Below are positions 43,623 to 52,005 of a stretch of DNA of 64,000 nucleotides, piece by piece. The DNA comes from Streptomyces amritsarensis (GTDB lineage Bacteria; Actinomycetota; Actinomycetes; Streptomycetales; Streptomycetaceae). The notes below the pieces were generated by a model. The model ran no database searches, was not told where the DNA came from, and worked only from the letters and a program-made list of their open reading frames with translations. Within the stretch, counting starts at the first letter, position 1. Every line of letters begins with the position of its first letter. Location: positions 1 through 64,000 of the forward strand of contig NZ_MQUR01000030.1 in the NCBI RefSeq assembly GCF_001953875.1. The letters run 5' to 3'. The translations under genes were made by a program, and so were the position numbers.

Positions 43623-43672
43623 AGCGGGGAGTGACGCAGACCATATGAAATGTCCGTGTGTCACTCCCCGCT
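43623..43672. promoter_or_regulatory. 13-bp perfect inverted repeat with AT-rich loop before the kyn operon
   Basis: AGCGGGGAGTGAC (43623-43635) and GTCACTCCCCGCT (43660-43672) are perfect complements around a 24-base loop containing CATATGAAATG. It lies nine bases after the DUF3151 stop and just upstream of the likely dioxygenase promoter. It may be the DUF3151 terminator or an operator for the kyn genes. Confidence 0.6.
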
Positions 43673-43680
43673 GTACGGCA

Positions 43681-44094
43681 TCAGGCGCTCAGCGTGTCCG
43701 CCGCCGTCGGGGACGAGTCGCGCAGGAAGGTCGTGCAGCGCTCGTACTCCTCCTTCTCGCCGATCGCCTCGGCCGCGCGGGCCAGAGCGTGCAGGGCGCG
43801 CAGGAAACCGCGGTTCGGCTCGTGCTCCCACGGGACGGGGCCGTGGCCCTTCCATCCGGCGCGGCGCAGCGCGTCGAGACCGCGGTGGTAGCCGGTACGG
43901 GCGTAGGCGTACGACTCCACCGTGCTGCCGGCGGCGAAGGCCTCGTCGGCGAGGACCGCCCAGGCGAGGGAGGACGTGGGGTGCGCGGCGGCCACCTCGA
44001 CGGCCGGGGTGCCGGCGGTGATGGCCTCACGGCCGGGCTCGTCGGGGAGGTGGGTGGGGGCGGGGCCCCCGAGCAGGTTCTGGTGAATGGACAT
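43681..44094 (-). CDS. DUF3151 domain protein
   Basis: A 137-residue soluble helical protein (MSIHQNLLGGPAPTHLPDEP start) with TPR-like character: SSLAWAVLADEAFAAGSTVESYAYARTGYHRGLDALRRAGWKG (in pieces) and GFLRALHALARAAEAIGEKEEYERC. It matches the actinobacterial DUF3151 family, often encoded near fructose-bisphosphate aldolase as here. The ATG at 44094 follows a GGGGG run. Function is unknown. Confidence 0.8.
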   Translation of the reverse strand: MSIHQNLLGGPAPTHLPDEPGREAITAGTPAVEVAAAHPTSSLAWAVLADEAFAAGSTVESYAYARTGYHRGLDALRRAGWKGHGPVPWEHEPNRGFLRALHALARAAEAIGEKEEYERCTTFLRDSSPTAADTLSA

Positions 44095-44536
44095 GCCCCC
44101 AGTCTGCCGGGTGCGGTGGTCCGCAAAACCCCCCGTCCACCTCGACGCGGCCGCGCCGGCGGTGGTCCGCAGAACCCGCCGGGCTCGCCGCGGGGCGGGG
44201 CCGGCTGCCGGGGCCGAGGGCCGAGCATCCGCTGGGCTCGCCACGGAGCGGGGTGCGGGGCCAAGACCCCCCGTCCACCTCGACGCGGCCGCGCCGGCGG
44301 TGGTCCGCAGAACCCGCCGGGCTCGCCGCGGGGCGGGGGCACGTGCGGGGGGGGGCCGCAGGTCTGTCGGCCTCCTCGGGCGCCGGCGGCACGACCGGGG
44401 CCGGGGTGCGGTGCGGTGGTCCGCAGAAGCCGCCGGGCTCGCCGCGCGCCGGGGCCGGGGTATCCGATGGGTTCGGCGTGGGCCGGGGGCCGCAGGGCCC
44501 GTCGGCGTTCCTCGGCGCCGCCCGGGCGGGAGACGG
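44095..44536. repeat. 442-bp noncoding GC-rich gap with a 73-bp direct repeat
   Basis: Positions 44128-44200 and 44266-44338 are identical over 73 bases (offset 138), and a third partial copy (GGTGGTCCGCAGAA followed by a nearly identical CCGCCGGGCTCGCCGCG tail) lies at 44416-44446. Open frames here exist only because of extreme GC and show no ribosome sites or homology. The block separates DUF3151 from the TetR gene and may hold its terminator. Confidence 0.75.
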
Positions 44537-45259
44537 TCAGTGCGCGGGGGCTGCCGCGACCGGCTCGCGGGGCGCGGGCGGCTGCGCTGCCGAGCCGTCG
44601 CACCGGCAGGCCTCGTCCGCGTCGTGCAGTGCCCTGGCACCGCGGCCGGGCGCGGTGTCGAGCCGCTCCGCCACGGCCGGGACCACCAGGCCCGGCATCA
44701 CGCTCGCGTAGAGCGCCGAGACCTCCCGGTCCAGGTCGAGGCCGAGGGTCTGCGACATGACGTTGAGCCCCGCGAAGGCCCCGACCACCAGCCGCGCGGC
44801 CGCCGACGGGTCCACGTGCGGATGCAGTTCACCGCGCTCCTTCGCCTCCGCCATCAGGGCGGTGTGCAGGTCGATCCACCCCAGGTACGGCGCGGCCCGG
44901 TCCAGCTCCCGCCCGTTGTGCTCAAGGGTGAGCCGCGCGCTGCCGCGCATCAGCACGTCGTACCGGAGCCGGTGCGAGAAGACCATGCCGACGTCGACGA
45001 ACTCCTGCGCCTTGAACTCCTGCGGGGCGAGCGGAGCGTGCATGCTCACCTGGGCCTCGATCACGGCCTGCGCCAGGTGTTCCTTCGACTCGAAGTGGAA
45101 GTAGAGCGCGCCCTTGGTGACCTTGGCGAGGCTGACGATGTCCGTCAGCTTGGCCGCGTCGTACCCCCGGTCCTCGAAGACCACCGCGGCGGCCTCCAGG
45201 ATGGCCCGCCGGGTGCGCACCGCACGGTCCTGCTTCACCTGCGGTCTTCCAGCCCTCAT
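44537..45259 (-). CDS. ArpA/ScbR-like TetR-family regulator
   Basis: A 240-residue TetR protein. The DNA-binding part (TRRAILEAAAVVFEDRGYDAAKLTDIVSLAKVTKGALYFHFESKEHLAQAVIEAQ, in pieces) has the KGALYFHF-SKE signature of gamma-butyrolactone receptors such as ArpA and ScbR. The ligand domain includes YLGWIDLHTALMAEAKERGELHPHVDP, with a Trp close to the conserved ligand-contact Trp of that group. No butyrolactone synthase (AfsA-like) gene is nearby, so it may be an orphan or pseudo-receptor. The C-terminal 30 residues (CRCDGSAAQPPAPREP) are unusual. ATG 45259 is chosen because it begins the conserved domain. Confidence 0.8.
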   Translation of the reverse strand: MRAGRPQVKQDRAVRTRRAILEAAAVVFEDRGYDAAKLTDIVSLAKVTKGALYFHFESKEHLAQAVIEAQVSMHAPLAPQEFKAQEFVDVGMVFSHRLRYDVLMRGSARLTLEHNGRELDRAAPYLGWIDLHTALMAEAKERGELHPHVDPSAAARLVVGAFAGLNVMSQTLGLDLDREVSALYASVMPGLVVPAVAERLDTAPGRGARALHDADEACRCDGSAAQPPAPREPVAAAPAH

Positions 45260-45343
45260 GTGCCTCTGTCCCCCTCCGCGCCCCACCGCCGGATGCAGTT
45301 CACACCATCGTGGGGCCACCGTCCACCACCGCCTGCGAACGCC

Positions 45344-45385
45344 GGAGGGCCCGGCCTCCGTCGTGGGACGGGGGTCGGGCCCTCC
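45344..45385 (-). terminator. Hairpin terminator after fba
   Basis: GGAGGGCCCG (45344-45353) pairs with CGGGCCCTCC (45376-45385), and the inside continues as CCTCCGTC/GACGGGGG with one wobble, giving a stem near 18 bp. It starts 45 bases after the fba stop and separates fba from the TetR gene. Confidence 0.75.
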
Positions 45386-45430
45386 TGTGCGACTGCTGCC
45401 GCGGCTACGGCCGGGCAGCAGCGGCGCCGA

Positions 45431-46453
45431 CTACTTGATCTTGGTGCCGGCGGAGCGCAGGTTCGCGCACGCCTCGACGACACGCGCGGCCATGCCCGCC
45501 TCGGCGGCCTTGCCCCAGGTGCGCGGGTCGTACTTCGACTTGGTGCCGACCTCGCCGTCGACCTTCAGGACACCGGCGTAGTTGGTGAACATGTGGTCCA
45601 CGACCGGGCGGGTGAAGGCGTACTGGGTGTCGGTGTCCAGGTTCATCTTCACGACGCCGTTCTCCAGCGCGGTGGCGATCTCCTCGGCCGTGGAGCCCGA
45701 ACCGCCGTGGAAGACGAAGTCGAACGGCGAGGCCTTGCCGAACTTCTCGGCGACACCGGCCTGGAGGTCCTTGAGGAGCTCGGGGCGCAGGACGACGTTG
45801 CCCGGCTTGTAGACGCCGTGGACGTTGCCGAAGGAGGCGGCCAGCAGGTAGCGGCCCTTCTCGCCCAGGCCCAGGGCCTCGGCGGTACGGATCGCGTCCT
45901 CGACGGTGGTGTACAGCTCGTCGTTGATCTCGTGGCTGACGCCGTCCTCCTCGCCGCCGGTCGGGGTGATCTCGACCTCGAGGATGATCTTCGCCGCGAC
46001 GGCCTTGGCGAGCAGTTCCTGGCCGATGGCCAGGTTGTCGGCCAGGGTCTCGGCGGAGCCGTCCCACATGTGCGACTGGAAGAGCGGGTTCAGACCGCGC
46101 GCGACGCGCTCGGCGGAGATGTCCAGGAGCGGACGTACGTAGCCGTCCAGCTTGTCCTTGGGGCAGTGGTCCGTGTGCAGCGCGACGGTGATGTCGTACT
46201 TGGCGGCGACGATGTGCGCGAACTCCGCCAGGGCGACGGCGCCCGTGACCATGTCCTTGTTGTGCTGGCCACCCAGGAACTCCGCACCACCGGTGGAGAT
46301 CTGGATGATGCCGTCGCTCTCGGCCTCCGCGAAGCCCCGCAGCGCAGCGTGCAGGGTCTGGGACGAGGTCACGTTGATGGCCGGGTAGGCGAACTTGCCT
46401 GCCTTCGCCCGGTCGAGCATCTCGTTGTAGACCTCGGGGGTTGCGATGGGCAT
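45431..46453 (-). CDS. fba: Class II fructose-bisphosphate aldolase
   Basis: A zinc-dependent glycolytic aldolase of 340 residues. Zinc and substrate residues are visible: ALHTDHCPKDKLDGYV (metal His and catalytic Asp), SHMWDGSAE, ILEVEITPTGGEEDGVSHE, FGNVHGVYKPGNV (metal His), FVFHGGSGS (metal His) and MNLDTDTQYAFT. The ATG at 46453 has AAGGAG seven bases upstream, so the longer frame to 46549 is rejected. Monocistronic, with its own terminator; a parS site lies in the 238-bp gap upstream. Confidence 0.96.
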   Translation of the reverse strand: MPIATPEVYNEMLDRAKAGKFAYPAINVTSSQTLHAALRGFAEAESDGIIQISTGGAEFLGGQHNKDMVTGAVALAEFAHIVAAKYDITVALHTDHCPKDKLDGYVRPLLDISAERVARGLNPLFQSHMWDGSAETLADNLAIGQELLAKAVAAKIILEVEITPTGGEEDGVSHEINDELYTTVEDAIRTAEALGLGEKGRYLLAASFGNVHGVYKPGNVVLRPELLKDLQAGVAEKFGKASPFDFVFHGGSGSTAEEIATALENGVVKMNLDTDTQYAFTRPVVDHMFTNYAGVLKVDGEVGTKSKYDPRTWGKAAEAGMAARVVEACANLRSAGTKIK

Positions 46454-46583
46454 CTGTCCGCTCCTTGGATGTGCGGGGAGTGTGCTTATTACGGGCCCTG
46501 ACCTGGGGGCGACGTCATCGTCGCGCTTATCTTTCCAGACTCCGCGCAAGGGTCCAGCCCACCGGCCTCACCTGGTGGGCGAA

Positions 46584-46619
46584 CGGCCCGGGATGTTTCA
46601 CGTGAAACATCCCGGGCCG
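46584..46619. other. parS chromosome-partition site inside a 36-bp perfect palindrome
   Basis: The 14-bp core GTTTCACGTGAAAC at 46595-46608 is the exact Streptomyces parS consensus bound by ParB. It is embedded in a perfect palindrome of 36 bases (46584-46619) with GC-rich outer arms (CGGCCCGGGA and its complement). It lies 73 bases after the pyrE stop, so the outer arms could also act as the pyrE terminator. Streptomyces parS sites cluster around oriC, so the origin is probably within a few hundred kb. Confidence 0.92.
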
Positions 46620-46691
46620 CAGGGAAAAGCCAGGTCAGGGCCGCCTCACCGGTGGCCGAGGACCTTTGCCGCCAGTTGCGGCGGTGGCCGG

Positions 46692-47231
46692 TCAGGACAG
46701 GCCGAGGTCCTCGAGGCGGTAGCCGGTGAGGTACGGCAGGCCCGCCTCGGCGATCGCGTCGGCCGCACCGCGGTCGACGATCGTGGCGACGGCGACGACC
46801 TCGCCGCCGGCCTCGCGGACGGCCTCGACGGCGGTCAGCGGGGATCCGCCGGTGGTCGAGGTGTCCTCGACGACCAGGCAGCGCTTGCCCTTCACGTCGG
46901 TGCCCTCGATGCGGCGCTGCATGCCGTGCGCCTTCTGCGCCTTGCGGACGACGAAGGCGTCCAGGCGCTGACCACGGGCGGCGGAGGCGTGCAGCATCGA
47001 GGTGGCGACCGGGTCGGCGCCCAGGGTCAGGCCGCCGACGCAGTCGAAGTCCAGCTCGGCGGTGAGGTCGAGCATGACCTGGCCGACCAGCGGGGCCGCC
47101 TCGCCGTCGAGGGTGATCCGACGGAGGTCGATGTAGTAGTCGGCCTCCCGGCCGGAGGAGAGGATCACCTTGCCGTGCACGACGGCCTTGTCCTTGATCT
47201 GCTGCAGAAGCGCATCGCGTACGTCACTCAT
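46692..47231 (-). CDS. pyrE: Orotate phosphoribosyltransferase
   Basis: A 179-residue type I phosphoribosyltransferase converting orotate and PRPP to OMP in pyrimidine synthesis. The PRPP loop is CLVVEDTSTTGGSP (about residues 117-130); YYIDLRRITLDGEAAPLVG and GGLTLGADPVA are OPRT-specific, and RKAQKAHGMQRRIEG is the flexible catalytic loop. It is transcribed with the upstream aldose epimerase on the minus strand (21-base gap). Confidence 0.93.
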   Translation of the reverse strand: MSDVRDALLQQIKDKAVVHGKVILSSGREADYYIDLRRITLDGEAAPLVGQVMLDLTAELDFDCVGGLTLGADPVATSMLHASAARGQRLDAFVVRKAQKAHGMQRRIEGTDVKGKRCLVVEDTSTTGGSPLTAVEAVREAGGEVVAVATIVDRGAADAIAEAGLPYLTGYRLEDLGLS

Positions 47232-47252
47232 GCCGACGAGCTTAGTTGCGGG

Positions 47253-48035
47253 CTAGACGAGCCGCCGCCACGTCCAGGTCGTGGAGACCTCCAGCGGGTC
47301 GACGGGGGTGACCAGGCGCGGAGCGGTGTTGATCCCGTTCGGCGGGCCGGACTGCGGCTCGACGCATACGGCCTCGTCCTCCTGGTCGTAGACGACCACC
47401 CATTCGGACCTGCTGGTGATGCGCAGCTCCAGCGCGCCGGGCCAGGTGAGGGTGACGTCGACACCGTCGGGCATGCCGAAGCAGTCGTCCCAGGGGCCGG
47501 GGGCCGGATCGGTGCGCTTGCCGGTGGGGAGGTGGTCGGCGCCGCGCTCCTCCTGCCAGGCGGGGTCGAAGGCGATCTCCACGTCCCGGCCGCCGAGGTT
47601 GCGCAGGAACCAGGGGTGCCAGCCGGCCTGGGCCGGGAAGGAGTCCCCGTACGTCTCGACGCCCATGGTGAGGGTGAGCGAGTCCTCGGTGAGGGTGACG
47701 ACCTGGGTGACCCGGCCGGGGGTCGGCCAGGGGTCGACGAGGTCGTAGGTGAAGGCGGCCTCCGTGGCGGTCGCGCCGGCCGGCCGCCACGGCACGTCGC
47801 GGCCGAGGCCGTGGAGGGCGTGCGGCGGATGGTCCAGCGGCATCTGGTGCACGGTCGCACCGTCGTGGAAGCGGCCGTCCTTCATGCGGCCGCACCACGG
47901 CACCATCGGGAAGCACCCGTACCTCGGCCCCTGGCGCAGCAGCTCGGTCCCGTCGATGCGCAGACTGCTGATCCGGCAGCCGTTCTCCTGGTCGACAGTC
48001 ACCTCGGTGCCGCCGGCGCTCAGTTGCGTACTCAT
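47253..48035 (-). CDS. Aldose 1-epimerase family protein
   Basis: A 260-residue beta-sandwich protein of the galactose-mutarotase superfamily. Catalytic residues are visible as His in HALHGLGRDVPW, His in GWHPWFLRNLGG and the general-base Glu in AVCVEPQSGPPNGIN. Relatives interconvert sugar anomers, some acting on phosphosugars. It precedes pyrE by 21 bases on the same strand and follows the SRPBCC gene by 50, so the three may share a transcript. Substrate unassigned. Confidence 0.85.
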   Translation of the reverse strand: MSTQLSAGGTEVTVDQENGCRISSLRIDGTELLRQGPRYGCFPMVPWCGRMKDGRFHDGATVHQMPLDHPPHALHGLGRDVPWRPAGATATEAAFTYDLVDPWPTPGRVTQVVTLTEDSLTLTMGVETYGDSFPAQAGWHPWFLRNLGGRDVEIAFDPAWQEERGADHLPTGKRTDPAPGPWDDCFGMPDGVDVTLTWPGALELRITSRSEWVVVYDQEDEAVCVEPQSGPPNGINTAPRLVTPVDPLEVSTTWTWRRLV

Positions 48036-48085
48036 GCGGTCGACCCTAGGTGAATCCGCCCGGGTGGAGGGTCTGGGGCCGCAGG

Positions 48086-48940
48086 TCAGCGGCGGCGGCG
48101 CAGGGCACGGCCGATGACGACGGCCGAGGCGAGCGCGAGCGCCGCGGCCGGGGCGATCCAGCGCAGGCTGTCGCCGGCCGCGGTGGCGGCCGGCGCGGGC
48201 ACCGGGGCGTACCGGCCGCGCGGAGGGGCGTGGTCCACCTCCTCGGCGCTGCGGCCGATCATGGTGCGGCGGGCGTGGGCCGCCTCGGCCGGGGGGTGCG
48301 GGGCCCCGGCCGCGTCGAGGTCCTCGAACCCGCCGGCCAGGAACGGGTCCAGGGCGGGGTCCAGGGACGGCGGCGGCACCTCGGTCTCGAAGACCGTGGC
48401 GCTGACCTCGCTGACCTCGTCCTGCGGCCCCGCCGGGCCGTCGGCGTCCCCGTCCTCGGCCTCGTCCTCGGCCTCGGCCTCGGCCTCGGCCTCGGCGACG
48501 GGATCGCTGATCGCGGTCCCCGCGGCCAGCTGGCCGGCGGCCCGGTCGAGCAGCCTGCGCAGGGCCGTGGCCGCGGCGTCGGGCGCGAAGGAAGCGGCGC
48601 GCCCGTCGGCGGTGGCGTGGGCGGCGAAGTCCAACCGGGTCCCGCCCGGCACCGGCGTCAGGCGCACCCCGAGGGAGAACTTCACGGTGCCGCTGCCCCG
48701 CACCTCCGTGCCCTCACCCTCAAAGGTGAAGTGGTCGGGATCCTGCTCGATGACGGCCGCGGACCCCCGGTAGGTCACGGTGCTCCCGCCGGCCCGCACC
48801 CTGAGCCGCCCGGAGAGCGGACCGGCGCCCGTGTCGGCGTCCTGCTGGAGTCCCGGCACGCACCGGGCCACGCGGGCGGGGTCGCGCAGCACGGCGCGGA
48901 GGTCGTCTGCCGGTACCGGGACGAACACCTGATGCTCCAT
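48086..48940 (-). CDS. SRPBCC/CoxG-like protein with C-terminal membrane anchor
   Basis: A 284-residue protein: an N-terminal START/SRPBCC lipid- or ligand-binding domain (MEHQVFVPVPADDLRAVLRD to LDRAAGQLAAG, residues 1-150), an acidic Ala/Glu repeat (AEAEAEAEAEDEAEDGD), a disordered Pro-rich linker and a C-terminal helix (SLRWIAPAAALALASAVVIGRALRRRR). This layout matches CoxG-type proteins that recruit enzymes or lipids to the membrane. ATG 48940 starts the domain; upstream residues in the open frame are not conserved in character. Confidence 0.78.
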   Translation of the reverse strand: MEHQVFVPVPADDLRAVLRDPARVARCVPGLQQDADTGAGPLSGRLRVRAGGSTVTYRGSAAVIEQDPDHFTFEGEGTEVRGSGTVKFSLGVRLTPVPGGTRLDFAAHATADGRAASFAPDAAATALRRLLDRAAGQLAAGTAISDPVAEAEAEAEAEDEAEDGDADGPAGPQDEVSEVSATVFETEVPPPSLDPALDPFLAGGFEDLDAAGAPHPPAEAAHARRTMIGRSAEEVDHAPPRGRYAPVPAPAATAAGDSLRWIAPAAALALASAVVIGRALRRRR

Positions 48941-48972
48941 GCGGTCGAGCCTACGGCCTGGACCGCACCGGG

Positions 48973-50616
48973 TCACGAATACCGCGGATGCGGCAGCGTC
49001 GACGGCGGAAGTCCGCTCACCCGGGTGCGTTCGGCGTCGCGCGCCGCGTCCTGGAGCGAGCCGGTCGACAGCGAGCGCAGCGCGGGCGTCTCGCGGTCCA
49101 CGCGCAGCGCCGGCTCCTGGTCGCGGGCGGCCAGGACGAACCCCCAGTCCTGCGACGGCGCGCCGGTACCCCTGAGGGGGGTGCGGTCGGGGCCGGCGGC
49201 GAAGCCCGAGAGGCGGCCGCCCGCGCTGTAGGGGGAGGTGCGCAGGCCGGCCGCGCGGAGCGTGGAGTCGACGGTCCAGTACGTACGGGGCCGCGTGGCC
49301 AGCGGCCCGGCGTGCACGGCCATCCGGCCGCCGGGGGCCAGGGCCCGCGCGGCCAGCCCGTAGAACTCCTGGGAGTACAGCTTCGTGCTGGGGGTGATGC
49401 CTGGATCGGGGAGGTCGGAGACGATCACGTCGAAGCGGTCGTTCGCGGCGGGCCCGCGCAGCCAGCGGAAGGCGTCCTGGTGGACGACGGCCAGGCGCGG
49501 ATCGGCGAACACCCCCGCGTTGAGCGCGGAGAGCATGGGGTCGGTGCGGGCGAGGCGGACCACGCCGGGGTCGAGCTCGACGACGGTGACGGACGCGACG
49601 TCCTGGTAGCGCAGCACCTCGCGGGCGGCGAGCCCGTCACCGCCGCCGAGGACGAGGACGCGGGCGTGGCTGCCGGTCATCGCGGGGTGGACCAGGGCCT
49701 CGTGGTAGCGGTACTCGTCGTAGCCGCTGACCCGCAGCCGCCCGTCGAGGTACAGGTCGAGGGAGCGCGGGGAGCCGGTCGCGGGGCCGGTGAGCACCAG
49801 CTCCTGCACCCCGGTCTGGACGGCGACCCGCACCTCGGAGCCGTAGACGGCGCGCCGGGCGAGCCGCTCGAAGTCGTCGGCGAGGACGGTCGCGGAGGCC
49901 AGCACGACGAGGACGGTCAGGTTCGCGGCGATGAGCAGCCAGCGGCTTCGCCGGCTCAGGTCGTTGCGGAAGAGCCACAGGACCAGCCCGCCGCCGACGA
50001 CGGCGTTGACGGTGCCGGTGAGCATGGCGCCGGTGAGCTGGCCGAGCATCGGCAGCAGCAGGAACGGGAAGGCGAGCCCGCCGACGAGGGCGCCCACGTA
50101 GTCGGCGGCGAACAGGTCGGCGACGGCGCCGCCCGCGTCCTGTCGGCGGATGCGCTGGATGAGGACCATCAGCAGTGGGATCTCCGCGCCGATGAGGATG
50201 CCGATGGCGAAGGAGAACGCGACGAGAGCCGGGCGGGATTCCCCGAGCCAGGCGAAGCTCGCGTACAGCGCCATGGCGGACAGGCCGCCGAGAAGGGCGA
50301 GCCCGGCCTCGATGGCCGCGAAGCCGAGGGCGGGGCGGTGCCTAAGTCGTTTGGCGAGCAGGGAGCCGACGCCCATGGCGAAGACCATGACGGACAGCAC
50401 GACCGACGCCTGGGTGATGGAGTCGCCGATCAGGTAGGTGCCCAGGGCGAGGAGCTCCAGCTCGTACACGAGCCCGCAGGCCGCGCAGACGAACACGGTG
50501 GCCAGGACCAGGAGTCGGCCGGTCCGGGGCCGTACGGGCAGGGCGGCCGGGACGGTCGCGGCGCCCCGCGGCTCCGGAGCCGGGAGGACCCGGCGCGGGA
50601 CGGAACGGTCGATCAT
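48973..50616 (-). CDS. Membrane spermidine-synthase-like protein
   Basis: A 547-residue fusion: about seven membrane helices (residues 33-245) followed by a spermidine-synthase-type Rossmann domain. The latter shows [11 protein letters not shown], the decarboxy-SAM site [33 protein letters not shown], and [23 protein letters not shown]. The catalytic Asp is in the SDLPDP block. It resembles actinobacterial membrane polyamine aminopropyltransferases; actual polyamine synthesis is not proven. The start is ATG 50616. A CACCCA-N2-TGGGTG inverted repeat (50654-50667) upstream could be an operator. Confidence 0.85.
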   Translation of the reverse strand: MIDRSVPRRVLPAPEPRGAATVPAALPVRPRTGRLLVLATVFVCAACGLVYELELLALGTYLIGDSITQASVVLSVMVFAMGVGSLLAKRLRHRPALGFAAIEAGLALLGGLSAMALYASFAWLGESRPALVAFSFAIGILIGAEIPLLMVLIQRIRRQDAGGAVADLFAADYVGALVGGLAFPFLLLPMLGQLTGAMLTGTVNAVVGGGLVLWLFRNDLSRRSRWLLIAANLTVLVVLASATVLADDFERLARRAVYGSEVRVAVQTGVQELVLTGPATGSPRSLDLYLDGRLRVSGYDEYRYHEALVHPAMTGSHARVLVLGGGDGLAAREVLRYQDVASVTVVELDPGVVRLARTDPMLSALNAGVFADPRLAVVHQDAFRWLRGPAANDRFDVIVSDLPDPGITPSTKLYSQEFYGLAARALAPGGRMAVHAGPLATRPRTYWTVDSTLRAAGLRTSPYSAGGRLSGFAAGPDRTPLRGTGAPSQDWGFVLAARDQEPALRVDRETPALRSLSTGSLQDAARDAERTRVSGLPPSTLPHPRYS

Positions 50617-50653
50617 GAAGCGAACCGTACGTCACGGCCCTCTCGCAGCCGGT

Positions 50654-50667
50654 CACCCACATGGGTG
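50654..50667. promoter_or_regulatory. Short inverted repeat upstream of the aminopropyltransferase-like gene
   Basis: CACCCA-CA-TGGGTG has perfect 6-bp arms and lies 38-51 bases before the ATG at 50616, where a promoter would be expected. It is a plausible operator; the binding factor is unknown. Confidence 0.4.
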
Positions 50668-50773
50668 TAAGTGGTGCACCGATCCGGCCATTTGGCGTAA
50701 CCACACCGCACGCCCCGCGCCGCGGGGCGCCGTCCGGGCGCACACCGTCCGAACTCCCCTTCCCCCGCACGGC

Positions 50774-51319
50774 CTAGAGCAGCGCCGGCGATTCCAGGGC
50801 GGGCGTCGCGGCGCCCGTGCGCACCCCGATCCGCGTGCGGGTGGCCACCAACTGCCCCTCCTGCGGGTACGCGTGCCAGGTGCGCCACCGCACCTGGCCC
50901 TCGTACCGCTGGGCGAGCATGGCGGTGAAGGCGTGCGGGCTCCCCGGGAACGTCCCCGCCAGGCCGTTCGGGTGGTCGGCCACCAGCGCGAGCAGCTCCT
51001 GCGCACGCCCCGCGAAGGATCCCCGGGACAGGGTCTCGACCCGCGCCGCGAACTCGTACTCCCAGTCGCCCACCCGCTTCGCCACGCCGAGCGGCAGCGG
51101 CGTGCTGCTCCCGGGCATGCAGGCGACCGTCTCCGAGCAGAGCACGTCCCGCTCCTCCAGCAGAACCTGATGGGAGGCCCCGAGCAGGCGCAACTCGACC
51201 TTCGCCCCCGCGAGTTCGAGGTTCAGTACGGCCAGGGCGGGCAGCCGGTCCCGACCCAGGGCCCAGGCGAGATCGGCGGCACGCGTGTCGGTGTAGGAGG
51301 TCTGGAGGGTCGTGAGCAT
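50774..51319 (-). CDS. DUF2617 domain protein
   Basis: A 181-residue protein matching the actinobacterial DUF2617 family: MLTTLQTSYTDTRAADLAWALGRD at the start, VELRLLGASHQVLLEE, and the C-terminal VRWRTWHAYPQEGQLVATRTR. It typically accompanies the membrane aminopropyltransferase gene, as here (157 bases apart, same strand). No membrane segment or catalytic motif is seen. ATG 51319 is chosen because it begins the conserved domain; a TTG-type start 20 codons upstream is possible. Confidence 0.78.
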   Translation of the reverse strand: MLTTLQTSYTDTRAADLAWALGRDRLPALAVLNLELAGAKVELRLLGASHQVLLEERDVLCSETVACMPGSSTPLPLGVAKRVGDWEYEFAARVETLSRGSFAGRAQELLALVADHPNGLAGTFPGSPHAFTAMLAQRYEGQVRWRTWHAYPQEGQLVATRTRIGVRTGAATPALESPALL

Positions 51320-51642
51320 GAGTCGGCTCCGCAAACGCGCGAGGGAGATGGGCCGGGGCCCGCCAGCGGTAGCAAGCACGGGTGGGGGGAAACCGGCACG
51401 GGTCCACAGGAAGTCCAGGGAGGTCCGAGGACTGGTCTACTCAACCGAGGGAATCATGAAAGGCACGGCACTCACAGCGTTTTTACCCAACTTGACGGGG
51501 TTTACATCCCCCCGGGGGCTCCGCAGTTCACGTGTTCAACAGGTTGCGTCCCGCGCGTCGGGATGCATGGACAACGCGCGGGGCGCCCGAGGGGAAACGG
51601 CCCCCCGGACGCCCCCGTCAAGGCCGCGTCCGCGACCCCGTG
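51320..51642. other. 323-bp gap without a supported gene
   Basis: This stretch upstream of the DUF2617 gene includes a relatively AT-rich section (about 51450-51520, with TTTTTACCC and TTGACGGGGTTTACAT) that probably holds its promoter, and a G/C-rich remainder. An ATG at 51456 opens a short frame without a clear ribosome site; I see no supportable coding region or RNA. Confidence 0.5.
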
Positions 51643-51870
51643 TCAGCTGCCCCCGCCGCATCCCCCGCCCCCGCCGCCGCAGGAGGACGACGAACCGCAC
51701 GAGGACGACGAACCGCAGCCCGACGAGCCGTCGCTGCCGGCCCACCAGCTGGTCCTGCCGCGGCGCGTGCGGTGCGGGCGGGAGCCGTGCCCCGCCAGCC
51801 TCCGCACGAGCCGGCTCATGAGGAACACGATCAGCGCACAGATCACGAGCACTATCAAGACGAACTCCAT
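51643..51870 (-). CDS. Small membrane protein with Cys/Gly/Ser-rich tail (75 aa)
   Basis: A 75-residue protein: one N-terminal membrane helix (MEFVLIVLVICALIVFLMSR), a basic stretch (RPHRTRRGRTSWW) and a 26-residue tail of Ser, Gly and four regularly spaced Cys (GCGSSSSCGSSSSCGGG then GCGGGS). The ATG at 51870 follows GAGGGG by five bases. The evenly spaced cysteines suggest metal binding or disulfide/thioether linkage, but no partner enzyme is adjacent. It diverges from the aminotransferase gene. Confidence 0.7.
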   Translation of the reverse strand: MEFVLIVLVICALIVFLMSRLVRRLAGHGSRPHRTRRGRTSWWAGSDGSSGCGSSSSCGSSSSCGGGGGGCGGGS

Positions 51871-52005
51871 GTCCGCCCCTCTCTCACGCCCCGGTCCTCC
51901 CGGGGAGCGGGATCCCCGCGTCCCGCGTGACGGAGGAATGCCCCCGGCCCGCGCGGCCCAAAGCACACTTGAGCAAGTCCAGAGGTTGCCCGCAGGATGA
52001 CGCCC

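Noticed and set aside
44103..44536. Open frames within the gap between DUF3151 and the TetR gene
   Set aside because: They exist on both strands only because of extreme GC content and internal repeats; no ribosome sites or conserved motifs are visible.
51527..51541. GTTCACGTGTTCAAC as a parS-like palindrome
   Set aside because: Only the CACGTG centre is shared with parS; the outer arms do not match.
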